In this document: piece by piece, positions 18,009 through 27,032 of the stretch
Layout of the letters: the number at the start of each line of letters is the position of its first letter
Position numbering within the stretch: position 1 is the first letter of the stretch
Assembly (NCBI GenBank): GCA_947458025.1
Contig: CANHCJ010000006.1
Coordinates: forward strand, 1-36,981
Reading direction: 5' to 3'
Length of the DNA stretch: 36,981 nt
Origin: Rhodospirillales bacterium
GTDB lineage: Bacteria > Pseudomonadota > Alphaproteobacteria > Acetobacterales > Acetobacteraceae
The notes under the pieces: generated by a model
What the model saw: only the letters and a program-made list of their open reading frames with translations
Told to the model about the DNA's origin: nothing
Databases searched by the model: none
Position numbers and translations under genes: made by a program

Positions 18009-18434
18009 ATGCTGCTCGGCCTGGACCCGCTGCTCTCGCCCGACCTGCTCCACGCGCTCGCGGCCATGGGCCATGGCGACCGCATCGTCCTGGTCGACGC
18101 CAACTACCCCGCCACCCGCGGCCGCCGCCTGATCACCCTGCCCGGCACCGGCGTGGTCCGCACGCTGGAGGCCGTGCTCTCCCTCCTGCCCTGCGACACC
18201 TTCGTGCCCGACCCCGCCGCCATCATGGAGGTGGTGGGAGACGCCGCCGCCGTCCCGCCCGTCGTGGCCGAGATGAACGCCGTGCTGGCCGCACGCGGCT
18301 GGCCCGAAGCCGTGGGCAAGGAGCGCCATGCCTTCTATGCCGCCGCCGAAGACGCCTACGCCATCGTCCAGACCGGCGAGCGCCGCTTCTACGGCAACAT
18401 CCTGCTCACCAAGGGCGTCATCCCGCCGGAGTAA
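18009..18434 (+). CDS. RbsD/FucU family sugar mutarotase
   Basis: MLLGLDPLLSPDLLHALAAMGHGDRIVLVDANYPATRG..., FYAAAEDAYAIVQTGERRFYGNILLTKGVI. Confidence 0.92.
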   Translation: MLLGLDPLLSPDLLHALAAMGHGDRIVLVDANYPATRGRRLITLPGTGVVRTLEAVLSLLPCDTFVPDPAAIMEVVGDAAAVPPVVAEMNAVLAARGWPEAVGKERHAFYAAAEDAYAIVQTGERRFYGNILLTKGVIPPE

Positions 18435-18438
18435 ACGA

Positions 18439-19416
18439 ATGCCCGCCTACACCCCGCACGGCCCGCTCGGCATGGGCACCGCCCCCATGGGCAACCTCAT
18501 CACCGAGGTGCCGGATGCCGACGCCATCGCCTCCGCCGAGGCCGCCTGGGACGCCGGCGTCCGCCATTTCGACACCGCGCCCCACTACGGCGCGGGCCTG
18601 GCCGAACACCGCCTCGGCCGTGTCCTGCGCGCGAAGCGGCGCGACGACTACACCCTGTCCACCAAGATCGGCCGCATCCTGCACGCCGACGAATCCGCCC
18701 CCGCCCTCAACGAGAACTTCCTCAACGCCCTGCCCTTCCGCCGCAGCATCGACTACTCCGCCCCCGGCACGGTCCGCTCGCTGGAGGACAGCCAGCAGCG
18801 CATGGGCCTCACCCGGTTCGACATCGTCTACATCCACGACTGCTCGGAGGACTGGCACGGCCCCGCTTGGCGCGACCGCTTCGCCGAAGCCATGCAGGGC
18901 GCCGCGAAGGAACTGTCCGCCCAGCGCCGCCGCGGCCAGATCAAGGCCTGGGGCATGGGCCTCAACATGGTCGAACCGGCGCTGGCCTGCCTCGAGGCGT
19001 CGGATCCCGACATCTTCCTCATCGCCGGCCGCTACACCCTCATCGACCACACCGCCCTGGCGGCGCTCTTCCCCGCCTGCGCCGCGAAGGGCGTCAAGGT
19101 CGTGCTCGGCGGCCCCTACAATTCCGGCCTGCTCGCCGGCGGCACCACCTTCAACTACGAGCCAGCCCAGGCCGAAACCGTCGCCCGCGCCAATGCCGTG
19201 CGCGACATCTGCACCCGCCACGGCGTGGACATCCGCGCCGCCGCGCTGCAGTTCTGCGCCGCCCATCCCGTCGTCGCCGCCGTCATCCCCGGCCCGCGCA
19301 GCGCCGCCGAGGCCGCCCAGAACGCGGCGCTGATGCAGGCCCCCATCCCCGGCCAGCTCTGGCGCGACCTGCGCCGCGCCGGCCTGCTGCCGGAGGAGGC
19401 GCCAACGCCGGCCTGA
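18439..19416 (+). CDS. Aldo/keto reductase (L-fucose/D-threo-aldose 1-dehydrogenase-like)
   Basis: LGMGTAPMGNL..., AAWDAGVRHFDTAPHYGAGLAEHRLGRVL, STKIGRIL, VYIHD, IPGPRSAAEAAQN. Confidence 0.9.
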   Translation: MPAYTPHGPLGMGTAPMGNLITEVPDADAIASAEAAWDAGVRHFDTAPHYGAGLAEHRLGRVLRAKRRDDYTLSTKIGRILHADESAPALNENFLNALPFRRSIDYSAPGTVRSLEDSQQRMGLTRFDIVYIHDCSEDWHGPAWRDRFAEAMQGAAKELSAQRRRGQIKAWGMGLNMVEPALACLEASDPDIFLIAGRYTLIDHTALAALFPACAAKGVKVVLGGPYNSGLLAGGTTFNYEPAQAETVARANAVRDICTRHGVDIRAAALQFCAAHPVVAAVIPGPRSAAEAAQNAALMQAPIPGQLWRDLRRAGLLPEEAPTPA

Positions 19417-19509
19417 CGGCACGACGTTGTTGTTGCACCGCAACGCCCTCCCGGAGGATCATCGCGCCCATGCCGGAATGGGCCGGCCTGCCGCGCAGGA
19501 AGCTCCAGG

Positions 19510-20127
19510 ATGATCACCGCAGAAACCCTGAAGAAGTTTGCCCCCCGCATCGCCGACCCCGACCGCCACGCCGCCGCGCTCGAAGCCGCCCGCCAGGCCT
19601 CCACCGTCGACACCCCCCGCCGCCTGTCCCACTTCATGGCCCAGATCTTCGTCGAAACCGGCGGCTTCACCGCGATGGAGGAGAACCTCAACTACCGCAA
19701 TCCGGAGCGGCTGGACCTCATCTTCTCCGCCGTCAACGGCACCGACGACGCCAAGTCCCTCATCGCCCGCGGCCCGCAGGCCATCGCCAATCGCGTCTAT
19801 GCCAAGCGCCTCGGCAACGGCAACGAGGCCAGCGGCGACGGCTGGCGCTACCGCGGCTCCGGCTACAAGCAGCTCACCGGCCGCAGCAACTACCGCGCGA
19901 TCGGCGCCATCGTCGGCATGCCGCTGGAAGACCAGCCCGACCTCGCCCGCGAGCCTGAAGCCGCCGCCCGCGTCGCCTTCGCCTTCTGGGACGCCAACGG
20001 CTGCTCCCCCCTGGCCGATCGCGGCGACACCGACGGCATCACCCGCAAGGTCAACGGCCCCGGCATGCTCGGCGCCAAGGAACGGCGCGAGGCCGCCATC
20101 AAGGCATCCGGAGTCTGGGGGGGATAG
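19510..20127 (+). CDS. Glycoside hydrolase family 19-like / endolysin-like protein
   Basis: FMAQIFVETGGFTAMEENLNYRNPERL, RYRGSGYKQLTGRSNYR, ITRKVNGPGMLGAKERREA motifs typical of GH19 chitinase-like endolysins. Confidence 0.85.
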   Translation: MITAETLKKFAPRIADPDRHAAALEAARQASTVDTPRRLSHFMAQIFVETGGFTAMEENLNYRNPERLDLIFSAVNGTDDAKSLIARGPQAIANRVYAKRLGNGNEASGDGWRYRGSGYKQLTGRSNYRAIGAIVGMPLEDQPDLAREPEAAARVAFAFWDANGCSPLADRGDTDGITRKVNGPGMLGAKERREAAIKASGVWGG

Positions 20128-20150
20128 GGGCAGGAGTTTCGGGCGCCTAC

Positions 20151-20206
20151 AAGAAAGGGTCTTCTTTTTCTGAAGAAAAAGAAGCAAAAAGACTTTCCTC
20201 CGTTTG
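20151..20206 (+). repeat. Solitary copy (C) of the dispersed hairpin element seen at 16861-17004
   Basis: AAGAAAGGGTCTTCTTTTTCTGAAGAAAAAGAAGCAAAAAGACTTTCCTCCGTTTG; perfect 10-bp stem CTTCTTTTTC-TGAA-GAAAAAGAAG plus the shared CAAAAAGACTTTCC..CGTTTG tail. Confidence 0.85.
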
Positions 20207-20221
20207 TGCCCGGTCCTGCCC

Positions 20222-21055
20222 ATGATGATCGACGCCCACCACCACGTCTGGCAGGTCGCACGCGGCGACTACAGCTGGATGTCGCCGGACCTGCCGATCG
20301 CGCGCGATTACGACCTGGCCGACCTGCGATCCCTGCTCGGCGCCATCACCGGCACCATCCTGGTCCAGGCTGCCGAGACCGAGGCCGAGACCGACTTCAT
20401 GCTCGCCACCGCGCGCGCCTCGGCCGGCCTCGTGCGCGGCGTGGTCGGCTGGGCAGACCTCGCCGCCCCCGACGCGCCGTCCCGCATCGCCGCCCGCGCC
20501 GCCGATCCACTCATGGTCGGCCTGCGCCCGATGCTGCAGGACATCGAGGACACGCGTTGGATCCTTCGCCCGGAGGTGCAACCCGCCCTGGCCGCCATGG
20601 CCAGCCACGGCCTGCGCTTCGACGCCCTGATCAAGCCCCGCCACCTGCCCATCATCGGCGAGCTCGCCCAGCGCCACCCCACCCTGCCCGTCGTGATCGA
20701 CCACGCCGCCAAGCCGGACATCGCCGGCGAGGCCTTCCAGCCCTGGGCCAGCCACATGGCCCGCCTCGCCCGCGAGACGCCGTGGTACTGCAAGGTCTCC
20801 GGCCTCGTCACCGAAGCCGCGCCCGGTTGGCAGCCCGCGCATCTGCGCCCCTATATCGACCACCTGCTGGCCGAATTCGGCCCCGCCCGCCTCATGTGGG
20901 GCAGCGACTGGCCCGTGGTGAACCTCGCCGGCGGCTTCGCGCCCTGGCGGGAGGCCGCGCTGGCCCTGCTGCCGCCCGCCACCCACCCCGCCATCCTCGG
21001 CGGTACTGCCGCCCGCTTCTACGGGCTGGAGGCTAAGTCTCCTCCGCCGGCCTGA
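20222..21055 (+). CDS. Amidohydrolase-2 family hydrolase (L-fuconolactonase-like)
   Basis: MMIDAHHHVWQVARGDYSWM..., GLRPMLQD, VIDHAAKPDI, WYCKVSGLVTEA, LMWGSDWPV. Confidence 0.88.
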   Translation: MMIDAHHHVWQVARGDYSWMSPDLPIARDYDLADLRSLLGAITGTILVQAAETEAETDFMLATARASAGLVRGVVGWADLAAPDAPSRIAARAADPLMVGLRPMLQDIEDTRWILRPEVQPALAAMASHGLRFDALIKPRHLPIIGELAQRHPTLPVVIDHAAKPDIAGEAFQPWASHMARLARETPWYCKVSGLVTEAAPGWQPAHLRPYIDHLLAEFGPARLMWGSDWPVVNLAGGFAPWREAALALLPPATHPAILGGTAARFYGLEAKSPPPA

Positions 21056-21449
21056 ACGTCATCGCCACGCCGTTCATGCAGAACCGCAGCCCGGTCGGCG
21101 GCGGCCCATCCTCGAACACGTGCCCCAGATGGCCCTGGCACTGCGCGCAATGCACCTCGATGCGCGTCATGAACCACGACCGGTCCACCTTCGTCGCCAC
21201 CGCGGTCTCGATCGGCGCCCAGAAGCTCGGCCAGCCCGTGCCGCTCTCGAACTTTGTCTCCGAGGAAAACAGCGCCGTCCCGCACCCCGCGCAGCAGAAC
21301 ACGCCGGCGCGCTTCTCGTGGTTCAGCGGGCTGGTGCCCGCCCGCTCGGTGCCGTGCTTGCGCAGCACCTTGAACTGCTCCGGCGTCAGCACCTGCTGCC
21401 ATTCCGCATCACTGCGCGACGCCACGTCCGGCTGGACCTGATCGTTCAT
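21033..21449 (-). CDS. msrB: Peptide-methionine (R)-S-oxide reductase
   Basis: CCAGCGTALFSSETKFESGTGWPSFW, CAQCQGHLGHVFEDGPPPTGLRFCMNGVAM; Zn-binding CxxC pairs and catalytic RFCMN; strong GAGGAGG RBS. Confidence 0.97.
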   Translation of the reverse strand: MNDQVQPDVASRSDAEWQQVLTPEQFKVLRKHGTERAGTSPLNHEKRAGVFCCAGCGTALFSSETKFESGTGWPSFWAPIETAVATKVDRSWFMTRIEVHCAQCQGHLGHVFEDGPPPTGLRFCMNGVAMTFRPAEET

Positions 21450-21584
21450 CGTCACCTCCTCGCGTTCCGCCACACGATGTGGTGACCCGCCCCCCGGGGT
21501 CAACGTGACACATCGCCCCTCAGCCAATACCGTGCCCGTCAGGCGCGCATTTCCGCTCCCCAACGCCCCATCCTGGATCCCCCA

Positions 21585-22835
21585 GTGCCGGCCACGCCCC
21601 AGCCCTCCGCGCTCACCCTGTTGCGCCGGGGCGATTTCCGCGCCTTCCTGCTCGCCCTGATCCTGGCCGCGGCGGCCGAGAGCGCGCTGGCCATCCTGCT
21701 CGGCGTTACCGTCTACCAGATCACCCGCGACCCGCTCGCCCTGGCTTGGTTGGGCCTGGTGGAAGCCGCCCCCGCCATCGCCCTCGTCCTCGTTGGTGGC
21801 CACGTGGCCGATCGCTTCCCGCGCCGTCGCCTGGTCATCGTCTGCCGCCTGGCGATGGCCGCCCTCACCGCCGGCGTCGCGCTCGCCGCCACCGTGGCGC
21901 CCGGCAACATGCTGCCGACCCTCTATCTGATGGCCTTCGGCATCGGCATCGTCCGCGCCTTCAAGGATCCCGCCCATTCCGGCCTGGAAGCCCAGGTGGT
22001 TCCGGCCGATCTCGCCGTGCAGGGCGCCTCGCTGCTCGGCACCACCGGCCGGGCCTGCCGCCTCGCCGCCCCGGTCGCCGGCGGCTTTCTCTACGACGCT
22101 GCCGGGCCTGCTGCCACCTACGCCGTCATCGCATCCCTCCTGGCCGTCTCCGCGGTCGTGCTGCTGCTCTTCCTGCCGCACCGCCCGCCGCCGGGCCGCC
22201 ACGCGGATACCGGCGGCATGGCCGCCGACATCGCCGAGGGCCTGCGCTACGTCTTCCGCCACCAGGTCCTGGTGAGCTCGATGGCGCTCGACCTCTTCGC
22301 TGTCTTCTTCGGAGGCATGGTGGGGCTGCTGCCGATGTTCGGCGACCTGCTGGGCGTCGGCGCTCAGGGCGTCGGGATCATGCGCGCCGCCCTCTCCGCC
22401 GGCGGCCTCACCGCCATGGCGGTGGCGATCCGCTTCCCCCCGCGCGAGCGCGCCGGGCTGGCGCTGCTGATTGCCGTGGCCGGCTTCGGCATCGCCGTGA
22501 TCGGCTTCGGCCTGTCCACCGATTTCCGCGTTTCGGTCGCCCTGCTGTTCATCATGGGCGCCTGCGACGGCATCAGCGTGGTGGTCCGCCACGCCATCGT
22601 CCGCCTGGCCGCCCCGGACAGCATGCGCGGCCGCATCGCCGCGGTGCGCATGGTGTTCCTCAACTCCTCCAATGAGCTGGGCGACTTCGAAAGCGGCGTC
22701 GCCGCCCACCTCGTCGGCCCCGCCCTCGCCGTGGCCGGCGGCGGCGCCATCACGCTGGCCGTGGTCGCGGTCACCGCGGTGCTCGCGCCGAAGCTGCGCC
22801 GCCTCAATCTGCGCGAACTGGGCCCCTCAACCTAG
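21585..22835 (+). CDS. MFS transporter (MFS_3/EntS-like)
   Basis: LLRRGDFRAFLLALILAAAAESALAILLGVTVYQITRDPLALAWLGLVEAAPAIALVLVGGHVADRFPRRR..., SSNELGDFESGVAAHLVGP; GTG start. Confidence 0.88.
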   Translation: MPATPQPSALTLLRRGDFRAFLLALILAAAAESALAILLGVTVYQITRDPLALAWLGLVEAAPAIALVLVGGHVADRFPRRRLVIVCRLAMAALTAGVALAATVAPGNMLPTLYLMAFGIGIVRAFKDPAHSGLEAQVVPADLAVQGASLLGTTGRACRLAAPVAGGFLYDAAGPAATYAVIASLLAVSAVVLLLFLPHRPPPGRHADTGGMAADIAEGLRYVFRHQVLVSSMALDLFAVFFGGMVGLLPMFGDLLGVGAQGVGIMRAALSAGGLTAMAVAIRFPPRERAGLALLIAVAGFGIAVIGFGLSTDFRVSVALLFIMGACDGISVVVRHAIVRLAAPDSMRGRIAAVRMVFLNSSNELGDFESGVAAHLVGPALAVAGGGAITLAVVAVTAVLAPKLRRLNLRELGPST

Positions 22836-24028
22836 GCTGTTGCCCCCGCTGCCCGCAGCGCCGCGATCTCGTCGGCCGAATACCCCACCTCGCGCAGGAT
22901 CTCCTCGCTGTGCTGCCCCACGCGCGGCGGCGGGCGCGTAATGCCGCCCTCGCCTTCCTCCATCCGGAACGCCGGCCCGGCCAGCTTCAGGGTCCCGAAC
23001 TCCGAGCCGACCGTCTGCAGGATCGCCCGATGCGCCAGCTGCGGATGCGTCGTGATCTCGTCGATCCCCCACACCCGCGCGCAGGGAATGTCCGCCGCAC
23101 GCAGCCGCGCCTCCCAGTTCGGGATGCTGTCCGCCTGCAACGCCCGCTCGATCTCCGCCTTCATCGCCGCGGCGTTCTCCATGCGCAGGAACCAGTCGGC
23201 AAAGCGCGGGTCCGCCAGCACGTCCGGCCGCTCCAGCGCCCGGAACAGCGCCTGGTACTGCTTCTCGGTCAGCACCGCGAGCAGGATGAACCCGTCCCGC
23301 CCCTGGAACAGGTCCGCCGTCGGCTTGCGCGAGGGCGAAAGGTTGCCCACCCGCCCCGCCACCTCGCCGGTCACGGTGTACTCCGCCACCTGCTGCGCCA
23401 GCAGGTTCAGCACCGCATCCAGCATCGCCACGTCCACGAACTGCCCGCGCCCGGTATGCGTGCGCTGGTACAGCGCGGTGGACATCGCATAGGCCGCCGA
23501 CAGCCCGGTGATCATGTCCGCCGCCGCGAACCCGGCCCGCGTCGGCCCGCTCTCGGCCGTGCCGGTCATCGCCATCAGCCCGCTCATCGCCTGGATCATG
23601 CCGTCATAGCTCGGCGTCCGGCTCTCCGGCCCCTTCTGCCCGAAGCCGGAGATGGCGGTGTAGATCAGCCGCGGGTTCACCTCGCGCAGCTGCGGCCAGC
23701 CGATCCCCAGCCGCTCCATCACGCCGGGGCGGAAGTTCTCCACCACCATGTCGGCCTCGCGCGCCATCCGCTTCACCACCGCCACCGCTTCCGGCTTCTG
23801 CAGGTCCAGCGTCAGGCTGCGCTTGTTGGCATTCACCGCCATCCAGATCGGCGCCATCTGCCGCTCGGCCCATTCGCGGGAGCGCGCGATCTTGCGCGTG
23901 TCCTCTCCCTCCGGATGCTCGATCTTGATCACGTCCGCGCCCTGCAACGCCAACTGGAAGGAGGCGAACGGCCCTGCCAGCACGCGGGTGAAGTCCAGGA
24001 TGCGAACATTGGCGAAGGCGCGATCCAT
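22832..24028 (-). CDS. CaiB/BaiF family CoA transferase
   Basis: ILDFTRVLAGPFASFQLALQGADVIKIEHPEGEDTR..., ENFRPGVMERLGIG, FAAADMITGLSAAYA. Confidence 0.95.
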   Translation of the reverse strand: MDRAFANVRILDFTRVLAGPFASFQLALQGADVIKIEHPEGEDTRKIARSREWAERQMAPIWMAVNANKRSLTLDLQKPEAVAVVKRMAREADMVVENFRPGVMERLGIGWPQLREVNPRLIYTAISGFGQKGPESRTPSYDGMIQAMSGLMAMTGTAESGPTRAGFAAADMITGLSAAYAMSTALYQRTHTGRGQFVDVAMLDAVLNLLAQQVAEYTVTGEVAGRVGNLSPSRKPTADLFQGRDGFILLAVLTEKQYQALFRALERPDVLADPRFADWFLRMENAAAMKAEIERALQADSIPNWEARLRAADIPCARVWGIDEITTHPQLAHRAILQTVGSEFGTLKLAGPAFRMEEGEGGITRPPPRVGQHSEEILREVGYSADEIAALRAAGATA

Positions 24029-24040
24029 GGCGCGTACCCC

Positions 24041-24754
24041 TCAGAGGCCGCGGAAATCGGTGAAGGCCGCGGCCGGCACCCGCTCCGTGCGCAGCCGATT
24101 GGCGGGAAAGTCCCGGTCCTCGTACCCGAGCGCCACGCCGCACACCACCACGTCACTCTCCGGCAGCCCCAGCAAACGCCGGATCGGGCCGGCGAACTGC
24201 GCGAACACCGCCATGTGGCACGTGTCCAGCCCGCGCGCCCGCGCCGCCACCGCGATGTTCTGCAGGAACATGCCGTAGTCGATCCACGATCCGATCTGCA
24301 ATTTCCGGTCGATCACGCACACCAGCCCCACCGGCGCGCCGAAGAAGCGCAGGTTGAACGCCACCTGCGCGCGCATCTTGGCGGTCTCGCCCTTGGCGAT
24401 GCCGAGATGCCCATAGAGCTCCCACCCCACCTTGCGCCGCCGCGCCAGGTAGGGCTCGAAAAGCGGATCGGGATAGTACTGGTAGTCCCGCGCCTCCATG
24501 CCGCCGGTCAGGTATTCGCCAGACAGCGCCTCACGGAACGTCTCCAGTTCCGCGCCTCCCAGCGCGACCACGCGCCATGGCTGCATGTTGGTTCCGCTGG
24601 GTGCGCGCGCCGCCACGTCCAGCAGATGCTCCACCGACGCGCGGTCCACCGGCTTCGGCAGGAAACCGCGCACCGCCCGGCGCGACAGGATCGCCGCCTC
24701 GGTCTCGTTGGCGGCCGCCACATCCGCCGCCATCAGCATCCGCGCATCGTTCAT
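24041..24754 (-). CDS. Nitroreductase family protein
   Basis: ILSRRAVRGFLPKPVDRASVEHLLDVAARAPSGTNMQPWRVVAL..., GLDTCHMAVFAQFAGPIRRLLGLPESDVVVCGVALGYED. Confidence 0.93.
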   Translation of the reverse strand: MNDARMLMAADVAAANETEAAILSRRAVRGFLPKPVDRASVEHLLDVAARAPSGTNMQPWRVVALGGAELETFREALSGEYLTGGMEARDYQYYPDPLFEPYLARRRKVGWELYGHLGIAKGETAKMRAQVAFNLRFFGAPVGLVCVIDRKLQIGSWIDYGMFLQNIAVAARARGLDTCHMAVFAQFAGPIRRLLGLPESDVVVCGVALGYEDRDFPANRLRTERVPAAAFTDFRGL

Positions 24755-26253
24755 GCCAGCACCCGCTCCACCGCCGCGATCTCCGCGGCACCCATGCGCA
24801 GCCCCAGCTTGCTGCGTCGCCACACCACATCCTCGGCATTCCGCGCGAACTCCTGGTCGCGCAGCCACCGCACTTCCGCCGCGGTCAGATCCGCGCCGAG
24901 CACCGGCCCAAGATCGCCCATTGCCTGCGCCCCGTCGAGCAGCGTCGCCGCCCGCGTGCCATAGGCCCTCACCAGGCGCCGCGCGAGCCCCTCGGGCAGG
25001 AACGGCGACTGCCGCATCGTCCCTGCGACCAGCGCCTCGAACCCGTCCTTCGGAAACGCACCGCCCGGCAGCGCCGAGGCCCCGGTCCATCCCGCCGCAA
25101 GCCCGCGCCCGTCCGGCAGGTGCGGCGCCAACTTCGCCAGCGCCGCCTCTGCCAAGCGGCGATAGGTGGTGATCTTGCCGCCGAAAACGCTCAGCAGCGC
25201 CCCCTGCCCCGCCGGCGCCTCCAGCGCCAGCACATAGTCACGCGTCGCCGCCTGCGCGGCACTCGCGCCGTCGTCATACAGCGGCCGCACGCCGGAATAG
25301 GTCCAGACCACATCCGCCGGCGTCACGGGCTCGCGGAAATAGGCGCTGGCCCCGGCGCAGAGATAGGCGATCTCATCCTCGGAGATGCGCACCTCCCCCG
25401 GCGCGCCCGCCCAGTCGCGGTCGGTGGTGCCGATCAGGGTGAAGTCCCGCTCATAGGGAATGGCGAAGAAGATCCGCCCGTCGCCGTTCTGGAAGATGTA
25501 GCAGCGGTCATGCGCATATTTTCGCCGCACCACGATGTGGCTCCCCTGCACCAGCCGCACCGCCGCCGGCGCATTCTCGCGCACCACCCCGCGCAGCACA
25601 TCGGCCACCCAGGGCCCGGCCGCGTTCACCAGCACCCGCGCCCGCACCTGCCGGCGCCCTTGCGGCCCCTGCACTGTCACCATCCAGCCGTCGCCCGCCC
25701 GGTCCGCCGCCACGCAGCGCGTGCGCGTCTCCACCACCGCACCTCGGTCCGCGGCATCGCGCGCGTTCAGCACCACCAGCCGGGCATCCTCCACCCAGCA
25801 ATCCGAATACTCGAAGCCCTTCGCGAACTCCGGCCGCAGCACGGCCCCGGCCTCGTCGCGCCCCAGGTCCAGCACCCGCGTCGCCGGCAGCGCCTTGCGC
25901 CCGCCGAGATGGTCGTAGAGGAACAGCCCCAGCCGCAGCAGCCAGGCCGGCCGCAGCCCGCGATGATGCGGCAGCACGAAGCGCAGCGGCCAGATGATGT
26001 GCGGCGCGATGCCCCACAGCACCTCCCGCTCCATCAGCGCCTCGCGCACCAGCCGGAACTCGTAATGCTCCAGGTAGCGCAGCCCGCCATGGATAAGCTT
26101 GGTCGAGGCGGACGACGTCGCGCCCCCCAGGTCGCCCTGCTCGCACAGATAGACCGACCAGCCCCGCCCCGCCGCGTCGCGCGCGATCCCGGCGCCGTTG
26201 ATGCCGCCGCCGATGATGGCGATGTCGAAGGTCGAATCAGCCGCCATGGCCAT
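24751..26253 (-). CDS. glpD: Glycerol-3-phosphate dehydrogenase (FAD-dependent)
   Basis: FDIAIIGGGINGAGIARDAAGRGWSVYLCEQGDLGGATSSASTKLIHGGLRYLEHYEFRLVREALMEREVL...; ATGA overlap with nitroreductase. Start 26253 or 26247. Confidence 0.95.
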   Translation of the reverse strand: MAMAADSTFDIAIIGGGINGAGIARDAAGRGWSVYLCEQGDLGGATSSASTKLIHGGLRYLEHYEFRLVREALMEREVLWGIAPHIIWPLRFVLPHHRGLRPAWLLRLGLFLYDHLGGRKALPATRVLDLGRDEAGAVLRPEFAKGFEYSDCWVEDARLVVLNARDAADRGAVVETRTRCVAADRAGDGWMVTVQGPQGRRQVRARVLVNAAGPWVADVLRGVVRENAPAAVRLVQGSHIVVRRKYAHDRCYIFQNGDGRIFFAIPYERDFTLIGTTDRDWAGAPGEVRISEDEIAYLCAGASAYFREPVTPADVVWTYSGVRPLYDDGASAAQAATRDYVLALEAPAGQGALLSVFGGKITTYRRLAEAALAKLAPHLPDGRGLAAGWTGASALPGGAFPKDGFEALVAGTMRQSPFLPEGLARRLVRAYGTRAATLLDGAQAMGDLGPVLGADLTAAEVRWLRDQEFARNAEDVVWRRSKLGLRMGAAEIAAVERVLA

Positions 26254-26947
26254 GCGCCTGCTCCAGCGCCGCCTTGGCACGCGCGAACTGCCGCGACACC
26301 TCACTGAACCGCTGCCGGTGCAGCAGCACCGCCATCAGTAGGGCCGAGACCACCGCCAGCACCACCGGCCCCGCCACCCAGGTCAGGGCCGCCAGGGCGA
26401 AGTAGTAGCTGCGGATGCCACTGTTGAACGTGGTCAACGCGCTGCTCAGCACCCCGGCCATCGCGTCAGCCAATGCCTCGCCCCCTGCCACCGGCGGCGC
26501 CGGCACCGCGCCGATCAGGGCCACGATGTAGTTCATCTGGCGCAGCGCCCAGGTCAGCAGGAACACCCCGTGCGCCAGCACCACCGTGGGCAACAGCACC
26601 TTCAGCTCGATCAGCGCCCGCGGCGCCGCCTCTCCCCCGAACAGCGCCAGGGCCGGCTCCAGCCGATCCAGGCTCGTCAGCAACCCCACCAGCGCGCCGA
26701 CCGCCAGCAGGCTGGTCGAGGCAAAGAACGACGCGCTGTGCATCACATGGCCGATCAGCGCCGAATCGACGATCCGGTTGTCGCGCGCCACCATGGCGCG
26801 CATCCACCGCCCGCGCACCTCGCCCAGCCCGGCATTGATCGCCCCCGGCCCCAGCAGCCGCACAATCGGCCCGTAGCCCAGCCACAGGGCACAGAACAGG
26901 GCAAGTGCCGCAAGGTCGCCCGCCGACAGGATGCGCAACAACTCCAT
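26237..26947 (-). CDS. DUF599-like integral membrane protein
   Basis: MELLRILSAGDLAALALFCALWLGYGPIVRLL..., RWMRAMVARDNRIVDSALIGHVMHSASFFASTSLLAVGALVGLL; 17-bp overlap with glpD. Confidence 0.78.
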   Translation of the reverse strand: MELLRILSAGDLAALALFCALWLGYGPIVRLLGPGAINAGLGEVRGRWMRAMVARDNRIVDSALIGHVMHSASFFASTSLLAVGALVGLLTSLDRLEPALALFGGEAAPRALIELKVLLPTVVLAHGVFLLTWALRQMNYIVALIGAVPAPPVAGGEALADAMAGVLSSALTTFNSGIRSYYFALAALTWVAGPVVLAVVSALLMAVLLHRQRFSEVSRQFARAKAALEQAHGHGG

Positions 26948-27032
26948 GCGCTCCCTATAGCCGCTGATCGGCCGGCTGTAACGCCACCGGCCGCCGCCGG
27001 TCGTTCCAGCAGCGAACACCACGGAGACCCCG

